Below are positions 9,116 to 21,358 of a stretch of DNA of 64,000 bases, piece by piece (position 1 is the stretch's first letter; each line of letters starts with the position of its first letter). This DNA is from Simmondsia chinensis. Taxonomy: Eukaryota; Streptophyta; Magnoliopsida; Caryophyllales; Simmondsiaceae. Under the pieces are notes generated by a model that worked only from the letters and a program-made list of their open reading frames with translations, made no database searches and was not told where the DNA came from. The position numbers were made by a program, and so were the translations under genes. The stretch covers positions 8,177,355 through 8,241,354 of the forward strand of contig JAGTTD010000005.1 of NCBI GenBank assembly GCA_018398585.1. The letters are read 5' to 3'.

Positions 9116-12100
9116 TCACCCTGGGTTCCATTCCATTTGAAGAAGTTCAACAAAACGTGTAAACTTCTCCAACGGAAGACCTTTAGTCCGCATGTCAGCG
9201 AGGTTATCCTCGGTACAAATTTTCAGCAGATCAATCTGATTTTCTTCTATGTTATCCATGATAAAATACCGCCTGACTGCTAAGTGTTTCGTTCTATCAT
9301 GGAAAACTGGGTTCTTACAAAGGGCAATGGCAGATTGACTATCTGAGTAGATTTTGGGTGACCCTAGGTTTAGTTTTAACTCATTTAACAAGCCGTTCAG
9401 CCATATGGCTTCCTTAACGGCATCCGATATTGCTAGGAGCTCTGACTCGGTAGTAGATAAAGAGGTTAAAGTCTGTAACTTTGACCTCCAACTAATAGCT
9501 CCACTCGTTAAAGTGAAAACATAGGCTGACGTAGATCGTCTCCTATCTAGATCACCGGCAAAATCGGAATCTACGAAACCAGTCAATCTAAGTTCATTTT
9601 GGTCTCTACCAAATGTTAAGCCCAAATCAATTGACCCTTTTACATATCTTAGCAGCCATTTAACACCATCCCAATGTACCTTACCGGGATTTGACATATA
9701 GCGTGACAATATACTCATGGGGAACGCTAAGTCCGGTCTAGTACAGGTCATTGCGTACATTAATGATCCTATGGCGTTAGCATACGGTCTTGTGCTCATT
9801 TTAAACTTTTCTTGCTCAGTATTAGGGGATTGACTTGCTGAAAATTGATACTGCGATGCTAAAGGTTGTTTAACTGGTTTTGACTCGTACATATTAAACC
9901 TTTTCAAAACCTTGTTAAGATAATGACTTTGACTTAAATGTACTGTTCCTTTAGACCTGTTCCTGATGATATTAATACCTAATATCCTTTTAGCTTCCCC
10001 TAAGTCTTTCATATCAAACGAGCCGTTTAACCGAGATTTCAAGTCAGAAATCTGCTTTAGGGACTTGCTAGCTAATAACATATCATCCACATATATTAGC
10101 AGAAAAATAGCATCAGAACAGTCAATGTCTTTATAGTACAAGCATGAGTCATGAACAGTCCTACTAAAACCATTATCTACCATGAATGCATGAAACCTCT
10201 TATACCACTGTCTGGGTGACTGTTTCAGCCCATACAGCGATTTTTTCAGCAAACAAACATGCTCAGACTGCTCGGGTTCAATAAACCCCTCGGGTTGGGA
10301 GATGAGGATCTCTTCCTCAAGCTCTCCATGCAAAAATGCAGTAGTAACATCCATCTGATGTAGAGACATGTCATAGAATGCAATCAAGCACATAATAACA
10401 CGAATAGTGGTATGTTTTACGACAGGACTAAAAATTTCATTATAGTCTACCCCCTCTTTTTGTGAAAAACCTTTGGCAACTAGTCTAGCCTTAAACCGGG
10501 GCAAACCTTCAGGAGTATCGGGTTCTTTAACTCTAAAGATCCATTTTGAACCTATGATTTTTCTACCCTTGGGCTTGGGAATCAAGACCCAAGTATTGTT
10601 CTTCCTCAAGCTCTCCATTTCAACTGTCATAGCATTCAGCCACTCGGCTGAATGCTTGCTGTTGATTGCTTGAGTGTAGGACAATGGCTCGGTTTCTACG
10701 TAATCTAAAGCTGTGTTTAATGCATAAGCTATACACTCAGCATATCCATATTTTTCAGGGGCTCTAGATTCTCTCCTAACTCTATCCCTAGCCAATTGAT
10801 AGGTTTCCAGGTCCTGAACATCATTTTCAGGTACATTAGGTTCAATTTCAGCTCTATTAGGCACTGTTACAGCAGCATTTCTATCAATATTTTCGAAGTT
10901 ATCTAGGTCATCTTCAGGTTCTTTTCTCAGGTTTAGAGGGCTAGGTGGGTTAACTTCAAATTCGTAGTAGTCTGGGTCGAATTCCCTAACATTTGAACTA
11001 TTGCTCGATTGTTGTTTAATGTAGGGCATCTCATCTTCGTTGAAGATGACATCCCTACTAATTATTGTTATAGTTCTGTTTCCCTCTTTCATGCCTAGTC
11101 TAAAACCCTTTACGCCTGAAGGATAGCCTAGAAATATGCCTTTTACAGCCCTAGGTTCCAATTTACCCTCTCGTTGGTGTGCAAAAGCTGAGCACCCAAA
11201 TACTCTTAGGTTATCATAGTTAGCGTTCTTTCCGCTCCAAACATTCTCGGGTGTTTTCATTTTCAAAACAGAGTTGGGTGACCTATTAATTAGGTATGCG
11301 GCTGTGTTAACAGTCTCACCCCAAAACTGTTTTGATAACCCGGCTGAAAACAACATACACCTTACTCTATCTAGTAGGGTCCGGTTCATGCGTTCGGCTA
11401 CACCATTTTGTTGAGGGGTTCCTCTTACAGTTTTATGTCGTTTTATACCATTATCATCACAAAGCTTGTCAAATTCAGAGTTCACAAATTCTAGACCGTT
11501 GTCAGTTCTTAATACTTTCAGTTTCTTTCCTGTTTGATTCTCAGTTAACGTTTTCCACTTAACAAAAGTATCATATGCATCGTTTTTATTTTTAAGTAGA
11601 AACACCCATACTTTTCTTGAGAAATCATCTACTATGGACAGGAAATAATGGGCTCCACCCATTGTGGGAACCCTTGAGGGTCCCCATAGATCAGTGTGAA
11701 CGTAATCAACAATGCCATGGGTAGTATGCGAGTCTACACTAAATGCAATCCTATGATGCTTACCATAGATGCAATGATCACAGAAATCAAGTTTTGTCAC
11801 AGAATCAGCACCAAAACAACCCTGTTTTTGGAGCTCTATTAGTCCTCCCTCGGATATGTGTCCTAACCTCCTATGCCATAGGTTGGTCGTGTCCTTAGGG
11901 TCGATCTTGGACATGTTTCCCTCCCCAGAACCTACCTCTTCCTTAAGGACATATAATCCATTCTTGATCTCTCCCTTGATTACAACAAGGACACCTCGCA
12001 GGACTTTCATCTCTCCCCTACAGGCCTTTAGGGTCAGTCCACTAAGATCAAGTTGTCCTAAGGATATCAGGTTTCTTTTGAGTTCTGGTACATGTCTAAC

Positions 12101-13129
12101 TCCCTCTAGGGTAAAGATCGTGCCATCCGACATTCTAACCCTAACTGTTCCGACACCTACCACCTTGCATGCATGGTCATTTCCTAACATGACCTTTCCA
12201 CTATTTACAGACACATAATCAGTAAAATAGGACTTATCAAACGTCATGTGAAAACTGCATCCAGAATCAAGTACCCACTCATGGTAAGTGAAATCAGTAG
12301 ATGCAATCAATACTTCTCCACATTCATGATTTTCTACAGTGTAATCAGCCCTAGCTTGGTTCTTGTTTTCAGGACAAATGCTCCTATAGTGGCTGAATTT
12401 TCCACATTCATAGCATTTTACATGAGACAGATCTTTTCTACCCCTAGACCTGGATCTTGAGTGGTTCCTACCTCTTCTTTTATAGTTGTCTTTTGTTTTA
12501 GTTCTACCTCGTATGTTTAAGCTTTCACCGCGATTGCCACTATTACTAGGATAGTATTTTCCCTCTTTCTTTAGTTCTACTGCTTTAGATCTTAGGGCGT
12601 CCTCTACCTCTGTTAGTGATATGGTCTTTCTGCCGTATCTTAGAGTTTCTTTTAGAGAACTTAGGTATTTAGGGAATGATCCTAAAAGTATTATAGCCTG
12701 AGTCTCGTCAGTTATTTCTACTTTTAGAGTGTCCAAGTCTGATAATACTCTATAGAATTCATCTAAATTGTCCTCTATGTTTTTGTTCTCGTCCATTCTA
12801 AAGCAGTAAAATCTTTCCATATAATATACTCGGTTAGAGAGGGATTTAGAGGCATATAGTTGTTCTAACTTTTTCCAGACATCTAAGGCACTTTTTTCAG
12901 ATGACACTTTAGTTAGAACTGTGTTACTTAAACAAAGTAAGATATTACCGTGAGCTACTTTATCCATATTAGCCTTGTCTGACGGTTTGAGACCTTCTGG
13001 AAGATCGTTATCTTCCAGAAGTGCAGAACTAACGCCAAGGGCCATAAGCAGTGCTTGTACCTTGACTTTCCATAGCTCAAAATCGTTTCTACCCGTGAAT
13101 TTCTCGATGTCATGTTTAGCTGAGGCCAT
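9116..13129 (-). CDS. Intact copia Gag-Pol polyprotein (1337 aa)
   Basis: A single uninterrupted frame starting MASAKHDIEKFTGRND, 43 bases inside the 5' LTR. Domains in order: UBN2-type Gag (about 1-200), zinc knuckle CYECGKFSHYRSIC (239-252), aspartic protease with LDSG (287-290), pre-integrase LWHRRLGH (417-424), and integrase with DLWGP (D480), RTDNG (D543) and NGVAER (E579). Reverse transcriptase follows with the YVDDM catalytic motif, then RNase H with VDSDFAGD and TESELLA. All catalytic residues of protease, integrase and reverse transcriptase are visible. It replicates the element through virus-like particles. Expression would come from the LTR at 13173-14297. Confidence 0.95.
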   Translation of the reverse strand: MASAKHDIEKFTGRNDFELWKVKVQALLMALGVSSALLEDNDLPEGLKPSDKANMDKVAHGNILLCLSNTVLTKVSSEKSALDVWKKLEQLYASKSLSNRVYYMERFYCFRMDENKNIEDNLDEFYRVLSDLDTLKVEITDETQAIILLGSFPKYLSSLKETLRYGRKTISLTEVEDALRSKAVELKKEGKYYPSNSGNRGESLNIRGRTKTKDNYKRRGRNHSRSRSRGRKDLSHVKCYECGKFSHYRSICPENKNQARADYTVENHECGEVLIASTDFTYHEWVLDSGCSFHMTFDKSYFTDYVSVNSGKVMLGNDHACKVVGVGTVRVRMSDGTIFTLEGVRHVPELKRNLISLGQLDLSGLTLKACRGEMKVLRGVLVVIKGEIKNGLYVLKEEVGSGEGNMSKIDPKDTTNLWHRRLGHISEGGLIELQKQGCFGADSVTKLDFCDHCIYGKHHRIAFSVDSHTTHGIVDYVHTDLWGPSRVPTMGGAHYFLSIVDDFSRKVWVFLLKNKNDAYDTFVKWKTLTENQTGKKLKVLRTDNGLEFVNSEFDKLCDDNGIKRHKTVRGTPQQNGVAERMNRTLLDRVRCMLFSAGLSKQFWGETVNTAAYLINRSPNSVLKMKTPENVWSGKNANYDNLRVFGCSAFAHQREGKLEPRAVKGIFLGYPSGVKGFRLGMKEGNRTITIISRDVIFNEDEMPYIKQQSSNSSNVREFDPDYYEFEVNPPSPLNLRKEPEDDLDNFENIDRNAAVTVPNRAEIEPNVPENDVQDLETYQLARDRVRRESRAPEKYGYAECIAYALNTALDYVETEPLSYTQAINSKHSAEWLNAMTVEMESLRKNNTWVLIPKPKGRKIIGSKWIFRVKEPDTPEGLPRFKARLVAKGFSQKEGVDYNEIFSPVVKHTTIRVIMCLIAFYDMSLHQMDVTTAFLHGELEEEILISQPEGFIEPEQSEHVCLLKKSLYGLKQSPRQWYKRFHAFMVDNGFSRTVHDSCLYYKDIDCSDAIFLLIYVDDMLLASKSLKQISDLKSRLNGSFDMKDLGEAKRILGINIIRNRSKGTVHLSQSHYLNKVLKRFNMYESKPVKQPLASQYQFSASQSPNTEQEKFKMSTRPYANAIGSLMYAMTCTRPDLAFPMSILSRYMSNPGKVHWDGVKWLLRYVKGSIDLGLTFGRDQNELRLTGFVDSDFAGDLDRRRSTSAYVFTLTSGAISWRSKLQTLTSLSTTESELLAISDAVKEAIWLNGLLNELKLNLGSPKIYSDSQSAIALCKNPVFHDRTKHLAVRRYFIMDNIEENQIDLLKICTEDNLADMRTKGLPLEKFTRFVELLQMEWNPG

Positions 13130-13158
13130 TTTTTATTTTAGACCGTGTTCTAACCTGG

Positions 13159-13170
13159 GCTCTGATACCA
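13159..13170 (-). promoter_or_regulatory. Primer-binding site (tRNA-iMet)
   Basis: On the minus strand this reads TGGTATCAGAGC, the standard plant copia site complementary to the initiator tRNA-Met 3' end. It lies two bases inside the 5' LTR. Confidence 0.9.
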
Positions 13171-13172
13171 CT

Positions 13173-14297
13173 TGTTATGTGTAATTATTCAAATCTTACA
13201 CAAAATGACTCAGATAAACTTCTCAAACAAGAGACACAAAGATAACACACAGCAATAACTTCAAGATCTCAGATCTTGCCCCACAAGAACCAACTTAAAC
13301 TAGACCTAGACTAATTACAACACAAATCACTTCATAAACCTCAAATACAACACAAGACTCAAGAGAACAACCGAATCTAGTAGGTTTAGAAGTATACCTC
13401 CCTTTGTGAACTAGATTTTACCGAAATTGCAAGCAAGTCGCTCACACCACGAGTAAGGCTCAAGAACACTCCAAGAACACCACGACCGGACCTCCACCGG
13501 AACACGAACAGAGCTTCTGGCCAGCAACGGAGCTCCTATAGCACGAACGGAGCTCAACGAACACGATTACACTTCGATCCGAGGCTCACGAGGTTGGAAC
13601 CTAAGTGTATTATGGCTCAGAGATTCGTTTTTAGGGTTAGGGTTTCAAGGGAGCCTTCAAGGGTAAAAATCGCCAGAGAGAGAAGGGGAGAGGAGAAGAA
13701 AACTGATTTTCGTTACCTCTACGACTCAACCAACTCGGCATTAAATACCCCCAAGCTACGACCTAAGAAAAAACCCTAAAGCTCATCACAGCCTTTAACT
13801 TACGCAACAATCGGACGGTCGAAACTTACACACGGTTCATATATCGAGGGCCCCGGATCTTGTGACGCGTGTCGAGGCTCGAACGGCCGAGATGAAGCAA
13901 CAGAACCTTCTGGAAGAGCCTCACAAGAAAACCCTAACGGGTTTCTGGTTAAGGGAGAGAGAGATGAGGATGAAAAAGAAAGCAAGCCAGCTGTACGCCA
14001 AAACAAAGGGATCCGGGCAGGTAGTACTATTCGGGCAGCATGGGCAGCCCAAACCGGGCAGCCAGTACAATTTGGATCAGAGCGGGCAGCACTGTTCGGG
14101 CAGGAAATAATACATCCGGGCAGCTGGGCATCTCATACAAACAAGTAATTAATTTCACAAGTGAGGGGCAATTCAGATATTGCCCCAAAAATAGAATTCA
14201 AAGAATTACTTCAAACTAAAATGCTACGTTTTTGTCCTCCCTTATTTTAATTATTTTCTTTTACTCGAACTACGTCATATATTTACCAACAATAACA
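13173..14297 (-). repeat. 5' LTR of the young copia element
   Basis: 1125 bp and nearly identical to 7946-9070. As the upstream LTR in minus orientation it should hold the element's promoter. Confidence 0.95.
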
Positions 14298-14302
14298 CTA
14301 TG

Positions 14303-14953
14303 TAGAATTTAGGTACAGAAACATACATAAGCATGTATTCATTTTGATTAGTTCAAAGTGGGTTTACCGTTGAATTTGATGACCTGCTTCATAGAGCTCT
14401 TCAATTGCATTGGTAAATGCCAAGCTTCTGCCACTTTTGGCATGATCAAAGTGGGTTCAGTGCTGTTGGTGTCAATTTGCTGCTTAAGTTAGTGATAAGT
14501 CAGTTCAGGTATGCTAAAGTTAATAGCTTTACCTTTTTTTTTTTCTTAAACATTTTAGAAGTTAGCGGTGATACATTCCCAAATGTATATAAGGGCCTCA
14601 AGCAATATGGTAGCCAATAGGTAATAGATGGGCCCGCCCAAGAAGGCGGATAAGTTTTGTATATAGAGGTAGGGGTTATGCTAGCAATTCAATTAATGAA
14701 AATCAATGTCATTTCCTATTCTTCTTCCTATCTCTTTATTTTTAGTCAATTTACTGGTTTTAGTTAATTTTTTGTCTATAATAATTTCGACTTGTAACAA
14801 ATGGGATGCTAATATGACCTTTTCTGGTTGTTGGGTCGCAGTCTTGCATTTGGTACTACACTCCTGGGTTTGTGGCAGGTCGGTGTTGGAACTGTTTAGT
14901 TTGTGGGGGTGAAAGATTTGTTGAACAAGAATAACTAAAGTTGATGTGAGTGA
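14303..14953. other. Unassigned sequence between the copia element and the host pseudogene
   Basis: About 14640-14760 looks like the end of an old LTR ('ttgtatatagaggtagggg', 'caattaatgaaaatcaatg') and shares a short stretch with about 7035-7075. The rest is probably intronic or intergenic DNA of the decayed gene block. No gene is supported. Confidence 0.4.
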
Positions 14954-15372
14954 ATGGCTGGAAATTTGAAGTGCGTCAAGTTCTGGTAGTCCGAGGAAAC
15001 AGGTAGCTTCACGGGGAATTATCCAAATGGGCCGCGTGGTAACTATTCTGGTGCTAATTTGGATAGATTTGGAAGCTTCCTTGAGGGCAGTGATGGAAGG
15101 ACCTTTGGCTCTGGAACTGGTATGTCCAAGGGGAATGCTGCACTGATGATGGATTTGCCCTCTGTGTCCGAGAGTTTGATGTTGGAGCCATTTACTACTA
15201 AAAATCAGAAACACAACAGAGCAGGAGAATTAAGGAGGGCGCTTGGTGATGCTGTCTCAGATGACAGTTCTCTTGGAGTTGCTCACTCTAAGTCTCCTAC
15301 TCTAGCCACGAATGAACTGAAACAGTTTAGAGCAAGTGTTCAAGAGGACACTTTGAAAGCAAGGTTGCTTGT
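14954..15372 (+). pseudogene. Pseudogene block 1: N-terminus
   Basis: It opens MAGNLKCVKFW then a TAG stop, continues GSFTGNYPNGPRGNYSGANL and DRFGSFLEGSDGRTFGSG, and runs to LKQFRASVQEDTLKAR near 15362, where an intron-like border follows. The N-terminal MAGN, GNYPNGPRGNY and ELKQFRASVQE motifs are the ones I recall for this family. Confidence 0.8.
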
Positions 15373-15649
15373 AAGCTATTGCTCCTTGTGTCGTATTGTT
15401 AATATAAATTATGAAGTCTTCAAGATAACAGGGCAAGTCAGTATATTCTAGATTGAGTTTTCTTTATGGTAATTGTGAGTGTGCGGATATCTAGGATATG
15501 AATGTATTTCTGGTAGTTTACCTATGAGCCTTTTTAATGGAAAATTAATGTGTAAATGCTGTGTTTTGGACTTCTATAAAGAAAAAAGAAAGCATTTGAT
15601 CCATTGCTGGATACGTAGCACTTATCTCCCCTTAATCTCTAAAATGCAG

Positions 15650-15876
15650 GAATAGGGTTAAAAGGTTGGATGGATATTTAAATAGATTAGACAAGTATTT
15701 CAAAGCCAGGAACTCAAAGCAGCAACAAGCACACGAGAGATCTTGTGGGTCAAAACTTTTTGAAGAAGGAAACCCATTCTTGTCGAAACTCTTTGGACCT
15801 TGCTACGCAAAAGTTAGAGGGCAGGAGTAAGAATGTACTCAATAAGCGTGATCGTAAGCCCATAGCAGAGATGCAG
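15650..15876 (+). pseudogene. Pseudogene block 2
   Basis: It begins after an AG border with NRVKRLDGYLNRLDKYFKAR. One frameshift occurs near 15757, after which LEGRSKNVLNKRDRKPIAEM is readable up to 15876. An intron with poly-T runs from here to about 16490. Confidence 0.78.
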
Positions 15877-16490
15877 GTTTGTATTTCCAAAGCTTCTCAT
15901 TTACATACTATAGTATCTTTGTGACATATTTACTCTGGAGGTCGAAATTTTGATTTCTTCATGATACATATGCAATATCTTTAAGAACACTGCTGGATCT
16001 GGCAATCTGCTCTGTTCATTAAAGTCTTTCTGATTGAGAGCTTCTCAATCAGTATGCAAAAACTGCAGTGAAGTTATTCTGTATTAGTGATAGACCAAGC
16101 GACTTCTTATACGTTCATGGCAGCATAGTATACAGGACAAACATAATATATAGCTTTTTGTTTCGGCCACAAGATAATTGGCAGGATGTGTATTTGGTTT
16201 CTGTCTATTGAGTGATCTTAGACGTCATCGATAAAAAAATTAATGGTCTTTGTTGCACCATTTGCGGCGGGAATTTTCCAACAGAAACAAACATACTTTA
16301 ATGGAGTTTGATCTTTTTTCCTCCAGTTTTTCTTGTAAGATTTTCCTGAAGTTGTCCCCTTACATGTAGCACATGGTGGATCATTGTACCTTATGATTGT
16401 CCATTTGTTCACTTTTTTTTTTTTTTTTTTTTTTGTTATTAGTGTCACTGTATTAGTTTGTCTATTTAATATTAATGCTTTGATTTTCAG

Positions 16491-16678
16491 AACAAAGGTC
16501 GAGGTAGTTGCACTCCAAAGCAGCATCTGGTCCTAGGGAAGGATATTGTGAAGGAAGGTAGCTCTGAGCTTGTTGAAGAAAAGATTTGCAAATTACCTGC
16601 AGAAGGAGAAGATTGGGACGGAAAAATGAAAAGGAAACGTTCCATGAGCAATGCTTTCCCAAGACCACTTGATGTTGA
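16491..16678 (+). pseudogene. Pseudogene block 3 (left half, cut by a copia element)
   Basis: The frame reads DIVKEGSSELVEEKICKLPA and GEDWDGKMKRKRSM, ending FPRPLDV at the LTR. The same exon resumes at 25566 with WEPRRSMPYGLGDDLGS and ends near 25654 before a GTAACT splice-like border. KMKRKRS and the PRPLD motif are family landmarks. Confidence 0.8.
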
Positions 16679-17749
16679 TGTTAGAGAATTTCCCAAAATA
16701 TCGGGAACCGGGTAACCAAAAGATCTCAGGTTGTGGAGGCTATGTAATCACTTTCCTTAAGGCTTATTTCGGTATACGAAATATCCTCGAGGATACAACA
16801 ACAACCAAATATGAAGAAGAGAATATGTAAAGGGAGAGACATAATGAGATGAATGAGAACGATCTTTTCAAAGACTTTCACAACACTTTCATGTGAATTT
16901 TTCAAGTAATACTTGCAATTGTATTTCATAATTTCATTTCCCAAATCTAGGGGTGTAAACCAGACCAGCCGAGCCGAGCCGAGCCGAGCATGCCCTTGCT
17001 CAAACTTGGTTCGTTAAGATTTATCGAGCTCAATTTCGAGCCGAGCTCTTATCGAGCTTTCCAACCCCTTGTTCGAGCTCGGTTCGTTAAGATTTTATTG
17101 TGCTCGAAACTCGGCTCGGCTCGGCTCGGCTCGTTAAGCTAATCGAACCAATTCGAGCTCTTATCAAGCCGAGCAGAGTTCGTTATCGAATGAAATCGAG
17201 CTCATAACAAACACGAGTTTATTATCGAACTCCTTATCAAGCTCGAACTCGGCTCGATAAGTTATCAAGCCCTAATTATGAACACGAACGAGCCATAATC
17301 AATTTCGAACACGAGTAGTTCATTGAACGTTCGGTTCGTTTACACCCCTACTCAAAACATGAAGAGAGAATTATATTTTCTGCCCCTTTGAAATGAATCT
17401 CCCAAAGGGCTATGTATAGTTTTTCAAGTGTCCCTTTAAGAAGGGACACTTCCCTTCATGAAAGGTCACTTCCCTTTTTAATATTTCACAATTCTTGCAA
17501 GTAAACACATTTCATGTGTGTTCTCTTAAATAATAGGGGAAATAATATAAGAAAATAAGGTTCAAAAGATGTCCCAAACTTATCAAAACGTTACTGTAAT
17601 TCTGTAAGATCTGTGTGTCGACACACGGGCCCTGTGTGTCGACATACAAAAGGTTTTGTTGGATTGTGTGTCGACACACATTCCATACAAGTTCAAAACA
17701 CTTAAGCCAAGTATGGGACAATCACATACATTTTGAAAATACACCAACA
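16679..17749 (-). repeat. 3' LTR of the copia at 16.7 kb
   Basis: Without the 403-bp MITE it matches 24880-25560. It carries the palindromic TGTGTCGACACA repeats at about 17610-17685. Confidence 0.8.
16948..17350. mobile_element. 403-bp hAT-type MITE
   Basis: The ends are TAGGGGTGTAAAC and GTTTACACCCCTA, and the interior is rich in GAGCCGAGCC and CGAGCTC repeats. The other LTR (25141-25150) lacks it, giving an empty site. Flanks ccaaatc-type (16940-16947) and ctcaaaac (17351-17358) fit an 8-bp target duplication with two changes. Confidence 0.85.
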
Positions 17750-18099
17750 TTCCCCCGCCATTTTCAAAATACTATCATTCTCAAATAATCAACATCTCAA
17801 ATTAAAGGAGGCCTTATTGTGCATCAATGAGGGTGTCTCCCAATTGAACCCCCAGCTAGTGAAGAGACCATATAGTTAATCGGATCGAAAATGGTAGGCC
17901 AAGCTTTGAACCATACAACCCATTTGACTAACCGACTATCTAATCACGCACAAGGCCTACTCCCCGTACATACCCTACGACTCCCAGATCGACACATTTG
18001 TGGCCTTGTGTCTTGTACCCTTCGTGAGTGTTTCAGGGCCAAACCCTTAGTCAAAAATCACCCCTTTGAAGTGGCCAAACTTCAACACACACTAAGGTG

Positions 18100-18720
18100 G
18101 ACCTCATTGATCATGTCCCTGTGACGCGACATTCAATAAGTTCTAAAACCAGGTCCATTAAGAGCATTGACTTATCCTCTTAGAATCTCTGATGCAGGTA
18201 TCAAGCACTTGAACATCGGGATGGAAAAATCTCATTTAGTACTTGCAGTCACACGGATGACAAGTCTCTCTCATTGAATCCGAGACCTAGCGTCATACTA
18301 GGCGTCGAGTTGAGGGCCTATCATGGGTGACTAATAATGACAGGTTTCACACCATCCCTTTAATTATCAAGTCTCTAGCAATATTCTCAAACAAGAGATC
18401 CACTAGTTTCAGACTTACATTTTCAAAAACCACAGTGATCACTCAATTTTTCATGAGTTATTTCACTTCACAATATTTGACACTGCTGTGTCCGGACGTT
18501 CAGTGATATATCTCACTATTACACATTTAAAACACATCTCACTATCACAATGGATAGAAATAGACAATATTGGTTTGCGCCACAAAGAATCTTATACACA
18601 AGATCCTTTAATCATTATGTTTCTTTACAAGCAGAAACTAGAGTAACAAACTCTATAATCACAGTGGAATTTATAACACGTGTTAGTCTCTTGAAATTCA
18701 AGGAACAACACCCCCGCCAC
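18100..18720 (-). pseudogene. Heavily degraded copia RNase H remnant
   Basis: Only similarity to 50690-51080 shows what this was: 'caagagatcc(a/g)ct', 'ctgtgtc', 'tcactatcacaatgga' and 'gatcctttaa' occur in the same order. No frame survives beyond short pieces. Confidence 0.6.
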
Positions 18721-21226
18721 TTATAATATTTACTAGCTTTTAGAAGCGTATTCCTCCTTATCGGATATACAACTGGCATCCAAGTATTCTTCTATATAGA
18801 AAAGTACTCATTATTAACACCATAACGCATGGCCATTCCAGTACCTTATATACCATATGCCAGTTACCTTTACTTACATAGCTAGTTATACATACTCAGC
18901 TATTCAACAACAAAGGCTACATTTAACCTTTTCAAATTCCAATTATACCATTGGAACACTTTCATTTGGTTCTAAATTTTCACACAAAATTTCAACATGT
19001 AATCAACATACATACTCAATAAATCCTCTGATTTGGTAAACTTGCCATATGCACTTTTCAGATTCATTAACTACCTCTTTCAAAAGGCAACATCGCTAGA
19101 CTACATAGTCTCATCATAGTATCACAATCTATGACACAACAATATTGAACTTTGACATTCATCTTATTTCTAGTTCATTCCTCTAGAAATATTCAAGTCC
19201 AAACACTAGGACTTTACTTTTCACACTCTTGTACTCTTTCAAAGTTATAGAGTCTTTCCGGGGATATACCCTCAAACATGATTTTCACCATAATTTATTT
19301 TAATTCACATTATCACAATGCATCACTCAAGATCAATGAAAGACTCGAAGTCACTTTCTATGTAGTCATGTACATTTATGTCTTAGGATGTTTACTCCAC
19401 CCATAATTCAGTCATACGAATATACATGCTATTTATACGCATTAAAACTTATGGGTAATAAAAGAGTCATCATAATTCAGTATTTACATACTCTTTAAAT
19501 TTGTCACGTTGATGACTAACGACATCCTAACATGTGAACATATCATCACACAAAAATCTCATTTACCATGCAACAATTGCATAAATCTATCACTCAATTT
19601 GAGTATTTAAAAATTCATTGTATAAATTACACTTCATTTTAATCGACCACTCAATCATCATATACATATGCCCTTAATACGCAAGTAAGCTTTATTTCAA
19701 CCGCATTAATCATGATGATAAAGTTTTTCACATGTATGCCGGTTTGCATTGGAACATTACATCCAATAACTTCCGAAAAACCCACCAAAGATATGTGGTT
19801 AGTTATGAAATTATAAATCACCATTTCAAAGTGCTTTTATACAATTTCTCTCATCATTCTTAATCATGGACTTTAACGTGAATTTCTTTATATCAGTCAT
19901 GCTAGGGATCAACATATATAAAAACACCATACATTTCGTGATCCACTAATTCCATTCACATTCACATTACTTTCACTTATCAAGCATTCAAACGGCATTC
20001 ATTTCTTAAATAACCAAGCCGTAAAAATTCATAATCACATTTAAGTTCATGGACATATATGGACCTCATAACCACATCAACATATATGGTAACACAAATT
20101 ATTTTTTATGATGCATTAACTTTAATTTAATGAAATCATACTTCCATGCATATAAGCATTAATCATACAGCCACATTAATGTCCATACTTGTACCTTTAT
20201 GCGAGTATTAGTTATATTAATTAACATGCATTAACATTATATCATCATTAACATGCTTACAAGATTATACTCAAATTTCTTTCATAATCATGATCATACA
20301 AACATTGCTTTTCATGATTTTCCAATTTCGCTATTGTTTACTCCATTATAATTCCATCAGTGAACAATACATATATGAGATTGAATCTATAACCGTCTAA
20401 ACAAGAACGAATCAACATACCTATATTTATTTTCTATTATGGCCTCATCTCACATAATTATAAACATAGGTGCATTAATTCTCAATATAATTATTGTTCA
20501 TATTACAAATTCATACAACCATGAATTTACTATACATAATGCACAATTTATATTTCATTTCAACCAACATAATTATTTATGAATTATAATCATGGTTACA
20601 CGAAGTGCATGGATCTTTATATCACCACTTATAACAGTGCATGCATCCAATTTTGTTATTATTATTACCAGTTTTGAAATCGTTTCGGCGCCTGGTTTCA
20701 ACAACCACGCTAAATAAGGACTTTCCCTTATGAGCATCGCCTTGAAGTCTGGTTTCAACAACCACCCAAAACAAAATTACCTTTCTTTAATGCTCAAATT
20801 ATACATACTAATTTATATCAAGTATGTCTTCATAATTTTTAATTTTGTTCGTTGTCCAATTTAATTAACATAATGCATGACTTAACCGTCAATCCTATAT
20901 GCCCACCGTTTACCAATTTCAAACGAACAAAATACAAATAAATTTCCTTTGTTATGTCCTCCACGAAATGGTATGTGAATGCGTGGTACAATGATAATCA
21001 TATTGCGCTTATTGTATTGATATGTTGCGGGTTCAAATTCACTTCGCAAAATAGACAAAATTCAAATGCTTGAATTTCAATAAAACAAATCGCAAAGAAT
21101 CATTAGTTGTGGCTAATTGATACCATATGTATTTATATTCTTTGAATAGTAGGCGTACAAAATGCATCTGAGTCAATGGTTATGAGTCCCTTATCCTTTC
21201 TTCCACCAAGCACGCTAGTTCGAAAC
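18721..21226. other. AT-rich non-coding interior of the copia element
   Basis: No reading frame or domain is recognisable. 'tggtttcaacaaccac' occurs twice (about 20692 and 20751). A tRNA-like patch with 'gcgggttcaaattcac' sits near 21025-21045. This is probably decayed or captured filler sequence. Confidence 0.4.
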
Positions 21227-21319
21227 TAGTGGTGGCCAACAGGCCGGGTCGGGCCATAGGCCAAATTTTAATTGGCGCTGGGCCCGGCTCTCGGAGCCGT
21301 TGCCCACTCCTCCCAATTA

Positions 21320-21358
<39 letters not shown>

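Larger units (their letters stand above)
7946..14297 (-). mobile_element. Complete young Ty1/copia retrotransposon
   Basis: Two 1125-bp LTRs (TGTTATG...AATAACA) flank one intact Gag-Pol frame. The target duplication CTATG is perfect (7941-7945, 14298-14302). The tRNA-Met primer site lies beside the right, that is 5', LTR, and a purine-rich AAGGTGGAG tract lies beside the left LTR on the minus strand. Comparing the LTRs by eye I count five differences, all transitions. The element looks recent and structurally autonomous. Gag sequence suggests the Tork/TNT1-like group, not proven. Confidence 0.95.

Noticed and set aside
10473..12460. Plus-strand open frames across the copia polyprotein
   Set aside because: Complementary shadows of the intact minus-strand Gag-Pol frame.
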